64,000 nt of DNA from Emydura subglobosa. Lineage: Eukaryota > Chordata > Testudines > Chelidae. The DNA lies in assembly GCA_007922225.1 (NCBI GenBank), contig ML679969.1:23018475-23082474 (forward strand), given 5' to 3'. The position numbers and the translations under genes were made by a program. This document shows, one piece after another, positions 1-13,964 of this stretch. The stretch's first letter is position 1; each line of letters starts with the position of its first letter. Below the pieces are notes generated by a model. The model worked only from the letters and a program-made list of their open reading frames with translations. It was not told where the DNA came from and did no database searches.

Positions 1-3000
1 CTCAGTGAAATTCAGAAGTTTTGGAATATTACATCTGAGAAGTCCTCTCATCCTTCTCATTTCATTTTCATTGTTTGAGAAAATAGCACAGAATTCTTCG
101 CCAACTCTTCTCGATATATTTGGATGGCATCTTTAGCACCTTGTCTCCAATACTCTGCAGCCTCCTTTCCAGTTGTAGAATCAATCGCATTAAGTAGGAA
201 GGCATTTTCCCCAGGGTGGGTGCTTGCAGCCATTATCAGGTTATTGCTCATGTTTGATGAACTTTTTTACAATAGTGACAATTCTGAGTCTTTATTTCTC
301 CTTCTAATTTTCCTTTCTCCACTTGCAGCATTGAGTAGTGAACCTTCAAGTTGAACTTTATCTGGAGGACTATATCCAAGATGGAGGGCTTCAAACTATT
401 GCTGTTGCTTTGTGTGTTACAGTGAAGGTGAATTTGTAAATGTAAAAGAAAACATTCAAACTTCCTTATCAAGTTCAGGTCTGTGCCTTTCTGGTTTTTT
501 TTTTTTTTTAAATGGCGTAATTACCATCTTGGGATACCAAAGAAACAGTGTTCTCCTGAATGAATCTGATGCTGAAGAGCTGGAACTGGGACTTAATTAT
601 CATCACAGTTACATTTTGATGACAATGATCAAAAGTATCTTAACTGCAGGAGCAAACTCAACAATGTTTTGCTCTCACACTTCAGAAATTTTCATACAAT
701 GGCATGTCTGATCTTTAACAATCTGAAGAAACCAATTTTCAGACCAGGTGACAGATCCTTATCAGCTGCACAGAAAATTGTTTTGACAAGTGGTCACGTG
801 ACTAGAAAGCCACCAGGTTTTAGAGATGGGCTTATGTCTAAATAAGAGGCAGAATAGTCCCCACCTGTAAGGAGATTCATACTGTTGGATAGTGTCTACC
901 CAAACCAACCAGCATAAATTGATACAGCCAATTAAGAAGACATGAAGGGAGACAAACTTGCGGTGGTTGTTTTTGGTGAAGATATTTTATTTGTATTTGA
1001 TTTTCCAAATAAGGAAAATGAAAGAATGGCCACTGGAGTTGAAGCCCAACCACCACTACATGACTGGTTTACCATCTTTTGTAACTCCAATGCATATCAA
1101 ATAATGGGCCAGACAATAAAAATCATTTTCATTTTCTTAACAGCATTCCCATGTGTTACACCAGTAGAGGAATATGGTAGCTAAGTTTTTTAAAGGGCTG
1201 GATAATTTTATGACCGGCAATACTTGTAATTTCTCATACTAAGAAAGAAATTCTCAAATAGGATTCAGAGGGGCAGATATTTTCTGCAGGGGGGCCAGAA
1301 AATGTTCTTTTGCCATATATGACGCTGCACAATTTAGCTAAGTGCATTGTGAAAGTTTTAGCCTTCTTTTGAAGTGTTGCATATTGGCCATTGTGGAAGC
1401 TGGATGTCAATTTAATGAAGCATTGGACCAAACTCGTGTAGCACATTCCTATGGGTGTGTTACATATGGTAGCATATTTCTGCACTATCTGAAACCTCAG
1501 TTTCACTTCAGCTTCCCCCAAATGAGAAAGGCAGTTACTGTGAGTACACTACTCACAACCACACACCATTTTCAGATGAGGAAAAGTTGCATACAAGCAT
1601 GCTATACAGGAGAATAAGTAGGAAGCATAATTATTTGGAGTTGTAGCAGCAGAGTATGTGAAATCTTGTGACATCTAGGGTTGAGATGGAGAAAGACAGG
1701 GCTTATCTTTGGGTCTGAAATTAGCATGTATGGCATAGAGTCTTCACAGATTGGTGAGAGCTGGGGTGTGCACAACGGTGTGGGGGTGTGTGAAGACTTG
1801 AGTGAAGGTGCTGTACAGGTGAATGCAATGTTGCTTAGCCTAACTCCTCTGGCTGGGAGTCAAAGCAAGTCTCCTGCAATGGTGACATAGCGTAAGGGGT
1901 TAAAGTCAGCTTTTATTGCTTGAATAAATGGTATAAAATCCATTTCCAAAAAACTGAAATAATAAATGTAAGACAAGTTTTCTAAACCTAACATTTAATA
2001 TTGAGAGCATTAAACTAAACATTGTGGCTTAACTAGCATTCTGTATCAAAAGCAATCTGCAAAGGAGACATATAGAACCAGATTGCATTCTTTGTACTTT
2101 CAATGTCTGTAGGGCTAATAAAGAACTGATAATACTTTGAACATAGCACAGAGTGGCAACATTCTGAATAAACTCCCTCAACAAGCCTCAGTCCTAAATT
2201 ACAGCAGCTCTGTTATTCCAGGCCTACTCCCATACATCACTCCCCCAAATTCCCTCAATCCATCCTCCCACCAGTGTAGTCCCTGCTTCTCTTGAGCAGA
2301 GACCAGAAGTGTTGTTGAACTGTGGCCTGATTTCATCATGTGACCAAACAGGGTCTAGGATGAGACCAACCCCATTTCACATAAGACCCGAACCAGGGTT
2401 TGAACGCAAAACTCCAGAAATAGAAGACTAGTGCACCAATTCCTTTCATTACCTAGCCTATTGGACTTCCTCCAAATACTGAGAACGTCTTAACTTTCAC
2501 AATTCCTGACACCAACGTTCAAAATCATCCATCCTCATCACCCATGGCTTCAATAATCATTAGAGAACAACAGTAGTTCTCAGTCTTTTACATACCATGA
2601 CCCCATGTTACAAGATAAAAATGTTTTGGGACCTATCTAAGGCATAAAGAAAGGGAAGGAGACTGCAAACGCCCCGCACTTGCTTGCAACCTTCAGGCTG
2701 AGAACCCATGACATTGATTTCTCTGAGGACACCTCTTGGGCGCATCTCCAGATCTTCTGCAATTGCCCACAGAACAGCTATGTGCCACTTCAGGATGTGA
2801 GTGACTGAACTATCTTTTAGCCATCCTCCGCTTCAGTCAGCAAGTGACTTTTTCCACAAAGTTTTAACGGAACCAAGGACCACTCCATTGGTCCTGTTTG
2901 AACTCACTCAGTGTCAGACTTTAGAATTCATTATCTTGAAACATGAGGTTTACTTGAAACAAATCACTTTCAGCTGAAAGAAAAGGCCAGGATTCACAAA

Positions 3001-3540
3001 GTGAAAAACTGGCTGCATAATACCATTAGTTGGCGATACTTCAGCTATTAGCATACTGCTCTACTTCAGCATTATAATTTGTTTTGGATAGGAAAGAGAA
3101 ATATCACAATGTAGCTAATGTTGGAAAATGTTACACAGTAATTCTGTCAGAAATCTTGGGGAAACATATGTTTTCTGTCTTCCTCAGAACTTAATTTAAA
3201 ACAAATGGATGCATTGAAAAAAAAAACTGCTTCAGGAGATTTTAAAGAACAGCATGAGTTGAAAGACATTAGCCAAAAATTATTAATTTTCTGCATTAAA
3301 AATCAGCACTGATAAGAGCCATCTTAAATCAAATAATTTATTAAGTAATTACATGTAAACATATTATATTTACCAGCAAATACAATGCTTGCTGTTCTTT
3401 TAAATAGATAAGTAATTCAAAAAATAAGATAATCTATTATTAATGACAACAGATTGATTAGAGATATCCATTCTACTGTTTAGCGAGGAATTTGTTTTCT
3501 AGTGAATTTAACATCTTGATTTTTCTTGTTTTGCTTTTTG
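1..3540. other. Non-coding DNA with short unassigned ORFs
   Basis: No gene is recognised. Minus-strand frames at 57-251 (64 codons) and 248-472 (75 codons) overlap by ATGA; the upstream one ends with NCHYCKKVH, which is reminiscent of a CCHC knuckle. A minus frame at 1234-1521 and plus frames at 942-1184 and 1342-1617 have protein-like composition but no family I can name. A donor-like ACT|GTGAGT sits near 1540 on the plus strand. These could be fragments of an old mobile element. Confidence 0.3.
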
Positions 3541-3546
3541 ACTTAC

Positions 3547-3640
3547 AGGACATAGAACATAAATTTGAGCAGCACCCCAATATAATGGCAAAGCTGACTT
3601 TGGTCTATCAGCGAAGGCTAAACAAGTAATCACTTCCACC
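3547..3640 (-). other. Exon-like segment with signals on both strands
   Basis: On the minus strand a 94-nt block lies between an acceptor-like TTCCAG (ends 3641) and a donor CCT|GTAAGT (3546-3541). It has one fully open frame of 31 codons, including ITCLAFADRPKSALPLYWG. On the plus strand the same DNA follows a very good acceptor, a T-rich tract ending ACTTACAG at 3548. The plus frame begins DIEHKFEQHP and stops at 3627-3629, with AATAAA at 3944-3949 about 315 nt later, as a terminal exon would. I recognise neither peptide. At most one reading is likely to be real, and both may be chance. Confidence 0.3.
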
Positions 3641-3969
3641 CTGGAATTTTAAAAATGGACTTGAAAAGCCAGATGGCTTCAAAAATAATGCCTTTTTGTC
3701 ATAAAACAGAAAATATATTCAAACTGTGAAGAACTTATCTGCTGAATGGTAAAACGAGTATGATTTCATTATTTGCATTCTAGAGTTAACAGTTATCAAC
3801 ATACAATACCGACACACACACACATATCTACAGGAGTTTCTGAAATGTGGCCTATCAGCTAAAATATTTTATTGGTCAGATTGTTTGGTGCCCAAGTGCA
3901 CTAAAAACAAAAGAATGATAGCTGCTTACATAGTCAAATGAAAAATAAACATCTTTATTTTTTGCCTAC

Positions 3970-6900
3970 TTTATTTCAATTTTCAAATAAATTTTAAATA
4001 AGTCTGTACAAAGTATACTGTTACAGTATATATGTGTAAGTTAGCTAAAATGCCTAAATATAACAACACTACAACAAGCAGCATATATTGGCACATCTCT
4101 AATAAAGATTAACTTGTAAACCCAAAAGTACCCCCCTGCAAAAACCTTTGAGATTATTTTGGATCCTCTAAGGAGAGTCATGTTGCAAATACATTACAGA
4201 TCAATCCTTCCTGGCCTCTGAAAGGAGAAATACTTAGCTTTTGATAATTCTGCAGAGAAGGGACAGAGAATTATTTTTAACAAAGAAAGTGTTTTAAGAG
4301 AACATTAGATTAATAAAACAAAGAATTTTAGAAAATCTAATTTATTTTCATCATCAGTGCTGAAGAAAGTGATCACTCAGGATGTGTTTCTTGTTTCTGT
4401 GGAAGCTTTGCCACTGACTTTAAAGAGAATAGGTTTGGACCTTTAATTTGGACAATGAAAAGGATTTCATGCTGTGCATCTAGTCAATTTCTAGTCACTT
4501 TCTGGCTTTCACACATTAGCACAAAGCTTCAATCTTTGAGATGCAAACACTGTTGGGGGAATGCATACAGCAAAACAAACAAAAACCTCTTTTCATTGCA
4601 ATTTTTAAAATAATAATGAAAAACATTTCTATTGAATTTGGCCTTTACAAATCCTTGTTTTTACAAAAAACTGATCGGACAGTGTTCCTTTACTGATTAT
4701 AAAAAGTTAAGATTTTAGATACTTTAGATATTGCAAAGATTCTTGTTCACTGAAAACTGGCTGATAAAAGCCATTTACAGTCAAGTATTCTCAAGTTTTC
4801 AAATGACAAGTTCCAAGTGAAGTTGTTTAGCTGCACTGGCTTTGAAAATCTGTAACTGTAATATTTCATTAAATTACCTTAGCACTGGGACTGAAGAGTA
4901 TAAGTGTTACATTTCAAAGAAGAGAATCACCCCTATACCTCATTCTCCCAGAAAGATTGATTTAAATTAATGTTTTGGTTTTTTTTACTGAAGTTAATCT
5001 TACATAGAATATAATGCAATACTGACCACAGCAGGAACCACAAAAGTGGAACACCATTAAATAAATCTGAAGTCACACAGATTAAACTTTGTTAATATTT
5101 GTAAATTAATAAAATATTGACAACATTATAAAATTACAATATTTACAGTAAGAAAAATCTAGAGTAATATATACCTTTAACAGGCTCTTTTCTCCAATTT
5201 GGGATTGCAAAGAAATTATGAATATATGAAAGGTTCATAATAAAGTTGCTTTGCAATATAATTTTCCTTTAGTGCTAAAGAGAATAATCTATCACTGCCT
5301 TCTAAAGTAAGTGAGTTCTCATGGTGGAGTGGAGCATTTGAGTACCAAACTGGTAACAGAAGTCCTCCTCAAGCCGTCTGAAGATAGTGTAGGACCAGTC
5401 TCAATTGCTCAGATTAAAGCTGCTGTACTACAGAACTGCCAGCAATCAGAACCACACAGGCTGTAAAAGGGGAGGAAAGGTAGTTTTCAGCTCAGAAAGT
5501 GTACTGAGTCATTACAGACTCCAACTAAGGTTGAAAGAGCTTTGATTTGTAGTGAGAGAACAAAACCAACAAAGATAATGAAACACATTTAGGATGAAAT
5601 TTGTAAATTGTGCTGCATCTCCTTTAAAGGGACATTGTTCAGCTGACTAGCTACAGAAAATAATCTTGCATTATGAAAAGCGCTGTAGATAATTAAAATT
5701 GAAAGAATTTTTTAATCCCTTTTTTTTTTTTTTTTTTTTTTAAAACTCTTTGCATTTCACTTGCTCCAGAGAGTGAAATTTGGCTGGTCTGTTTAGCCAG
5801 CTTCATTTTCTATTCCTTGCTATCTTCTGTCTCTTGAGTATGAGCACAATACTGTCGTGTTTGGTTGCAAACACTACAAAGATGTGTAAATACTCCCAAA
5901 TCCTGTTTTGGTGGGTTTTATTTATTGTTTGTTGTTTAAGAATAAAATAAACTTTTGTCAAAATGTATTTCTACTCTATTTTTAAAAAAATAACCAGAAA
6001 ACCTAAATTTGGGGTCTAAACTACCCAACAATGTCCTTTTAAGTTTTGAACATTTTACTATTTGACTCTTCTCTCAACTTCAAAGCATATTTTTGTGAAT
6101 AGTTTTAAAAAAGGTCATGTTCAAATTCTGTTTCTTCCCTTTACTCATGCTAGAGAGAACTTTCATTTTCTAATATATACTTCAGATAAGTACTTTCTAA
6201 GACCGCGAATGAAAATATTGGAGCAGAACCACACACAATGTTGTGAAATATCATTCTTCTAATGATATATTTGTAGTGGTTTTCTAGGAATGCCCACCAC
6301 CACAGTTTACATAAGCATCTATAGTCTTAAAAGTAGGTTTCCAAAAAAGTTTAAAATGTTAACAATAATAATTTGTAAATTCACATCTACATTACCGACA
6401 GAAGTTCTCTAGGTCCTGTAAGTTCCCTTTGCAGTAGTGCAGTGGAGGAAAACTAGGAAGAAAACTTTGTATCTTTCAATTACCTGAGAGATCACAATTT
6501 GTATTAAATGGGGGAGGATAGAGAGGAAATGACGACTGACCTTATAAACAAAGGTATGTTTAGGGCTTCTGGTTTCAGGAATAAACCGATATTTACTGGT
6601 AAAAGTCTGCCAAAAAACAAAAACAGAAACACAGGATTACTGGTAAATATTGGTTTATATGGAGAAGAAAAAAAATGTCAGCGTGTTCCTGATTTCCTTA
6701 GGTTCAACTTCTATAAATTCTAAGGAATTTCACATTAGGGGCAGACGAAGAAACATGCCCATAAAACAGGACAGTTTCAAATTGAATTGCTGACCACCCC
6801 CCTACCCCACATCCAACAGAATTTTTTGGCAAATTAAGTGCCCCGAACCAGAAGCCTTATGTTGAAAGGAAAATAAGATTAAAAAAACCTCCCACTATAT

Positions 6901-9900
6901 GCCTCATTCTGAATTTTCTCCCCTCCTCTCCCGCCCTTTTCAAACCACTGTAGTTAACTTAGCACTCCTGGAAGATGCTTGACTGACAGATAGGCTGGGA
7001 GACTGATGCTCTTTTCTGAATTACTTGAAAGAAATTAATTTATATATAGTATGGTATCTCATAATCCCAACAGCCACTTGGATTTCAGCCTCTGGGATTC
7101 TGATTGTCATCCTACCACATGAGATATCATAAAATATACAATCCTAAATTTGACTTTTAAATTAAGGATTTTCTTATAAGTGGTTATAAACCCATTTGTT
7201 TTATTTACATTCTTATTTATTTCCAAAAATAGAGAGTTAGTTCACACTGGACATGAGAAGAAGAGTAGAAGAGTTAAAAGTTTAACATCTAACCAAAGTA
7301 CAACGAAGTTCGAGAATTCTGTGGTTGATTCAAACCACAGAAACATACACTACATAAGCCACAGACACATTTTTACATATAACATTATATTTTCAATAAT
7401 ATTTACAAATGTAAGGTTAAGATGACTAGAAAACCCAATGGAATAGCACAGGGTGTCATGGCTAAAAAGAAAAAAAACTTTAAAATAACCTAAATACAAA
7501 AGGAAAACAAAACTTTACATAAATTTTGGACAAAGTCCTCATTTAACTTTTCTGGTAGTCAAAATTCAGGGTTAAAGTTTATGACATCTTGAATACCAAC
7601 TACATTTAACTTCCTAAAAACAAACTCAACAGCTACAGTAAATCAGCTCACTAAGTATGTGAATGGCATTACAAATAGAGATTTCTTTTTTTTTTTGGTA
7701 CCTTTTAAAATACAAGAACGCATGTGGCTGAAATACAAAATACCATGGCACCACGAAAAAGGATTACAGTCTACCAATGAACCTGTTTATAAACTGGCTA
7801 TTTTTGTTGTTTATATATTTAACTCGTAAGATGTACTAATGTTACTAGGAGTTACATACACATGCATGGGAGAACATATGCCATGACAAGAACTGCAGAG
7901 AACTTGGATTTATAAAGTTTCAAGGCCAAGAATTTTAACACTCTCATACATGTCACTCTTACAGAACTCAGTCCATTAAGGACCATTACACAGAGGAAAG
8001 CCCAAGTGAAAAAATCTTTATTCTAAGAGATGTGTGCTAAAGCACAGTGGGTTTGCAGGAAGAAATCATTTTCCAAACATATAGTCCAGGACACCTACGT
8101 AGCCAGCACCACACTGTTATTTGATGGGGATGGAAGTAGTACCTGCAGCCTGCTGATCCCCTCCCACAAGAATTTTGGCCTTGACTCCAACATGTCCAAT
8201 TTTCTTCCCCAGCTGCAGCTTTGGGAGCAGACAGTTGCTGCATACATGCCTGCCCCACCATGTGACATTCCCTCCTGCCCGGATTCTCTACTGTGTGACC
8301 TTCTAGCCCTGCTGAGTGCAGTTAATTAAGTGCAGTTAGGAATTAAGGGGGTTTTTGTGTGTGTGTGTGTTTTTACTGAGGCTACTTAAAAACTTTCATT
8401 TTTAAGTGCAACACCTATTTATCTCAGACACCTAAGAGCTGAAAAAACCCTAAAGAGGGAACACCCTTGGCCCATATATATATTTATCTAGGTGTTTATA
8501 TGGACCTGATCATGGTATTATCTGAGTGCCTCCCAGGTGTTTAACAACAGAACAAAAATGCTTCTCTAGTTATCCCAGCCTTCATTTACGAGCGGAGAGA
8601 GCTCCCAAACCACATACCTGAGTCCTCCTGCAGAGACCCACAGTAAGTAAAATGGGGAAGACAAGACTTGCCATTCCTGATACTTCTATGATAAAACCAA
8701 ACAGAAAAACATAATAGATAAAACAGCATAAGCTCATTTTTCCCCTCTTCAAGTCTCTGACACTCACATTAGGCTCAATCCAATGTGTCTAGAAGTACAG
8801 AACCCCATTATAGAGCCTCAACAATACCTGCAATGTACACTTTTAACTACAGTAATTTAAAGGCAGATCGACTTAATACATTTGAAAAAAGTCATACTAT
8901 AAATTAAATGCCGGCTCTTAAAAAAATACCTCAAAATAAAAATAGCCTTGCAGTTGTATAATTTGATGTACATCTTTGACAAATAAAAATTACCACTATT
9001 ACTAGTCAGGTATGCAATCATCAACGAAAGGTCTTTTCTGACTTGTCTATAGAAATTTTTCTAATTCCAGATTAAAATATAACAAATATGAAAACTTTAA
9101 CTGTTACAGGACATGCCCTGCAGAGCTCTTTGGTCATGGGACTCCCATTAATACTCAATGCACAGATGCAGGATTGGAACCCAGATCACTAAACAGCAAG
9201 CACCAAAGATTACAGTATCTTCCTATAACAAACAAGCTGTCAGTCAAGTGCATTTAAATGGGTTCCACATTTTGCAACTCTACAAATTAGGTGATATAAT
9301 TTAAACTACAACTTTTGAGCATTACATTGAAATTAATCCTTTGGGGGAAAAAAATCTTTTTTTTTTTTAAAACCACACATTCTTTCAGTGGGTAACTGCC
9401 AACTCAAAAAACAGGAAAATCCTAGAGCTCTATTAAATTATGTTATTAAAAACAATGAAACTACTCGAAGTGTTTAATGCACTCTGATCTCATAAGTAAA
9501 ATCCAAGCAATTAAAAATCAGGATCATGGGTTAAAACGTGGGAACAAAAATGGCGTTTACTTACAAACAATCGCAGACTGCAGTAACAAAGTTAGTTGGA
9601 GAGATGACTAGGAACACAGAAGTGCCATGCCCAGTCTGACTAGTCTTCCCAGTCCAGTAGCCTGTCTGACAGAGGCTTCTCTAGAAGATGATGAGGGCAT
9701 ATATAGAGTGGCATAATATTCCATATTTTCTATCCCATTCTTTATACATCTTAATTTTTTTTAAACCACTGCTGCAGATTGAGGAGAGGTTTGTCTTTTT
9801 CTTGAATTATTAGTTCTTTTAAAACCCAATAATGTATTCCAGGGATTGCAAACTATTTCTTTCATTGCACTTTTTTTTTTTTTTTTTTGCATTTCCATCT

Positions 9901-9970
9901 GCCTTCATGCTGCCTTTCTTAAGCTCCTCAGCCTTCTCTATACTTGGGTAACCTAAATAATCTCACTGTT
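3970..9970. other. AT-rich intergenic DNA
   Basis: Long AT-rich sequence with many AATAAA/TTTATT strings on both strands, T runs (22 T at 5720-5741; about 18 T near 9871) and a GT repeat at 8356-8370. A tRNA-SINE-like or MIR-like scrap may lie near 9150-9250. No coding gene is visible. The low repeat density would suit a long UTR or conserved non-coding DNA. I looked here for IGIP, which lies downstream of PURA in mammals, and did not find it. Confidence 0.4.
8018..8341 (-). other. Unassigned retrocopy-like segment
   Basis: This block is richer in GC than its surroundings. Read on the minus strand it gives protein-like text such as GKKIGHVGVKAKILVGGD, then a stop, then a tail ending in AATAAAG (signal complement at 8018-8023). 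That looks like the 3' end of a processed retrocopy, but there is no poly(A) tract and I cannot name a parent gene. It may equally be an old repeat. Confidence 0.25.
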
Positions 9971-9979
9971 CACCCTCTT

Positions 9980-12900
9980 TTTTAAGTAATCAATTACTAT
10001 ATTATATGTGGGTTCTAATAGGAAACCGTGAGGCACCCACTGTTAATCTTTACCTATGATAAAAACTGACAGTGCATTCCTATTGTTTTATGTTCCTTAG
10101 CCAGTTCCTCATCCTCCAGGCCTTAGATTCTCTCCTGCACCACAATCTACTCAGAGTAGTCATGGAGTCTGGTATGGCTTCCTGATTTTTAAGCAGTCAC
10201 AGCATAAAGTAGAGCAGTCTAGGTCTATATATCAGTAGAGAAATGGCAAAACACAAGCACGCTCCACTGCCAATGCCAGTACGAGCCACCTATAACACTT
10301 TACATCAGTTGAGAACACTCCCAGGCTGCGGGAATTCTAAGATGGCCATTTTGGGCCGGGATTCTGACTACTTTGTGCTGCCTGATGGCACACAGTGGCT
10401 AGAACAAGGAAAATAACCTGGTTCCCTGACATTACTTTACCTCTCATCCTATACATGGTTTCCTTATTAGCTTCTTGGGAGGGATTGTCAAAGGCTTTTA
10501 AAATATCCAAATACATTGGTCTGCTGGTTCCACGTTATCCACTATTTTGTCAACATAATTAAAAAATCCTAGTAGATTATTAGAGGTGAAATTTTCTTTT
10601 GCAAAAGCCAAGCTAGTGTGGCCCTATCATGTTCCTCTAGATGTTTTATCATTACAACTAATCTACCTGGTAGTGAAGGGTCTTTGGTTTGTAATTTCCA
10701 GGCTCACCCTTAATGTCTTTCTTAAAAAGATGTGTAATATTTACTACTGTTGAGTCCTCAAGTATACTTATTTTAATGAGACATTTATACTGATTTTAAT
10801 GAGACATTTTGTTAGCAACTCATCACTTCATTCCTAAATTCCTGAGGCATCTCTGGTCTTGGAACAAGATAATAAAGCCCAATTATCACCAGCAAGGACT
10901 CTTTGGACACTTCAGTCTTTTCCGATAAGGAAGATGATGTACTCTTAAAGAGTAGATCATGTTCAGGTATCTCTCAGACTTTCCTGCAATGAAACCAACT
11001 GCAGAGATGTCACTCAGCTTTGTTCTTCTTACTTGCTCCTTTTACAGCCTCATACTTCACTGAACCCATATTCTCTCATAGCCTTCCTGTCTCTAACACA
11101 CTTCAAAATTTTATTTGCTCTTAGCTCTTCAAAGAGCCTCTTAACTCTCCCAGTTGCCATTTTACATGCTACCTGCCAGAGGTTTCTATCCACTTCACTG
11201 GGGTTCGGCTTCCATTTTCAGAAACATACTTGTGGGACTCCAATAATCCTTTACACCTTGCCATTTAGCCATACTGATGTATGTCTTAACTCCCTGCTTT
11301 CTTTCAGTTTCAGGGCCATGTGCACTTTCTTGGATGTTTGAGCTTTTGTGATACTTTGGTGTCCTCCTTGCTGAGTCTAATGATTTTACCTTCCTCCCTT
11401 TTGATGTTAGGGTCTTTTTGACTAGCATCCTCATTTTCCTGAAATCTTCTTTTCCTAAATTTAGTCACCAGACTGGTTTTAGGTATTATTTCTCCCTCCC
11501 CTGAGGATGTTGAACCTTTAATTATACTGTGGGCATGATTACTTAATGGCTGAACTATGATTATTTCTTAAATCAATTATTGCGTGTTAGTCCTAAATCA
11601 AGAATATCTCCTGAATAAGTTGTTACAAGAAGCAATCATTTAAGGACTCAAGAAATTATTTCTTCAAATTGTGCCCTATTGTGAGATCTGACCAGTTCAT
11701 ACATGGGTAGCTGAAGTCACCCCTTATTACAGTTTTATGAAGAATCAACTGTCTCTTTGCTCTCTTTCAACAGCGAACAGTCAATAGTCTCTTCCTGACC
11801 AGGAAGACAGTAATGTAACTCTACTAGTGCATTTGTATCCTTATGGCTTGGGATTTGTGTCTAGACAGATTCTAATGTATGATCCTCATCTCCAGTTCTC
11901 TCAGATTCAATAGAAATGTTTTAGACACAGTGCTACTCCACCATATCTATTACTTAATCTATCCTTCCTCTATTGTTTATAGCCATATAGCAATACAGTA
12001 TCTCTGATTTTTACGATTCCACCATGTTTCAGTAATGCCTATTATGTCAAGATCCTCTTCCACTGCCAGGCATTCTAGTTCATCTATTTTTAAGCTTCTC
12101 GCACTGGCACAAAGACACTCATAGTTTTAATTTTTGGCTGTGTGCCCATTTCTTAGTTAACTCCTTAGTCTGACACCCTGTTACTTTTCTGTACTGTGTG
12201 ATTGGAATCTCAACCTGCCTTCACACCATTTTCCACCGCAAAGTCTCTCCTAGATGCAGAGATCCCTTTTTATTACTGACAACCCTAGCAGATGCCCTAG
12301 TCCAACCCAACTGCTCCATTGCACCTGTCAGCTATCCCTCAGTTCCTAGTTTAAATAATCTGCCCAAAACCTTGTCAACTTCCTGTGCCATCAAGTCTGG
12401 TTCCACTTGGGTTAAAGCAGAACCCAATCCTTTCTACATAGGCCTTTTTTACCCTCAAAAGCTCTTCACTGCCTAATTTATTTAGCCTCCATTCTCTTTG
12501 CACCCTCTTCTCAGCCAAACATTAATTCTCTAAAGTGCCTCCCTGTCTAGTGGGCCCTGCATGTAGCAATGAAGCACTTCAGAAAAAGGTACCACATAGG
12601 CTTGGGTTTAGGATTTTTCTCCTAGCTAGCTAAATGTAGCTTTCTGGACACTTCCACATCCCGGATCCCAATACATACCACAATCATAGGCTTCACTCAG
12701 CACCCATTAGGAGTTTATCTAAAGTCTCCATGATCTGGTACTTTTGTACCTGTCAAGCAAGTCAGCAAATGGTTCTCACAGTAACCACATACTCAGCTAT
12801 CCATATTTTTAATGATCTAATCTTCTGCCGCCACAGCCCCTCAATAACTCAACAACTATCCCCCTCTTCTGAAAGGGCCTCCTTCGGTGTGTGAGGAACG

Positions 12901-13250
12901 ATCACTCTCTGCTATCAAAAGGTACTCCCCCAATTAAGGGTTTCTCCCTCCATTCTGCCTTGCTGCCCTCCAATCATGAGACAGGCTTCCTCAAGTGGAG
13001 GACTGATGAAGCCACTCCTGAGATAAAACCAATCTACAATATCTATGTATGCTGCCTTTGTATATAATTCCATCTCTCTCCTCCTCCTCCTCCTCCAGTT
13101 CAGTGATTCTGGCCTCAAGCTACTGTACTGGGCTCCAAGGACCACCAGCTGCTTGCAGTGCTTGTACAGATGTGCCATTGATCCACAAGGCAAGCAGTCA
13201 TTCTGCACTTGGTGCAGTAGTCTAGGTAGTTGCCACACAGATTAAGCTGT
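9980..13250 (-). mobile_element. CR1-type LINE, long but decayed copy
   Basis: Read on the minus strand, the order of landmarks is that of a CR1-clade LINE. An ORF1-like region with Cys/His-rich text comes first (about 13240-12915), followed by a linker. The start of the apurinic endonuclease follows at 12110-12018, including DLDIIGITETWW. Last comes the reverse transcriptase with motif A as YLDILKAFDNPSQEA (about 10519-10470) and downstream RT sequence to about 10 kb. Stops and frameshifts are present throughout, so it is not active. At about 3.3 kb it is far longer than the usual 5'-truncated CR1 copy. Both limits are approximate, and the exact family (CR1 versus L3-like) is not settled. 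Confidence 0.8.
13075..13096. repeat. CTC/TCC trinucleotide repeat
   Basis: About seven CTC units lie inside the ORF1 end of the LINE. On the minus strand they encode an Arg run (RRRRRR), so this is a small expansion within the dead element. Confidence 0.8.
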
Positions 13251-13964
13251 CCAAACTAGGAATTTTGCTCTGTTACTTGATACTAAATTTTTATCTTTTC
13301 GTTAGAAGCCAAGGTCTATTTGCTTTACTTTAGCCCACCAACTGAAGAGTTTGATTCAACAAGAAGTTACTGTATAGCACTGCAAAAGCCTGCAGAAACC
13401 AATTTTCCAGGACTTTCATTGCCTAATGCAGCATAGAAGCCCAACATATTTTTTGCTGAATCAAGCTTAGTGTAGTGTTATCAAAAGGCCTATCTGCAAA
13501 CTGAACTACATATGCTAACTAAAAGAAAAACCATCATTACATATCAGTTTTAAGTATTTAATTCACAAATATTAATTGAAGAAAATAACTCTTAGGCCCT
13601 TTAGTCCATCACCCTGCAACACGGCCATGCAATACTGAGAGACCGTTACAGAATCCACATTAATTTGTTCTCTTCCTGGCCTTGCCTTGAACAGATGTGC
13701 TCCAGTGACAACTCCATCATCTCAGTCTGTAAGCAAAGTTATTCCATAAAAATATCCCTCCTAAAAAAGGGTAATTAAACCTGAATTTTAACACTGTACT
13801 TAGTCATCTAATCCGCCTCTGGTACTATTTACATAAAGATAGTATTTTTATATATAATTGCACCTAACCGGTAAAAAACAAAACAACCTGATAAACCAAT
13901 GGCAAGTTATGGATTCTCCTACTCATCTGCTTGCTGGAAGTTATAATAGCACCTCCCATAAATC

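Noticed and set aside
5720..5741. T22 tract as an RNA polymerase III terminator or insertion tail
   Set aside because: No pol III gene or element end adjoins it; homopolymer tracts are common in this AT-rich DNA.
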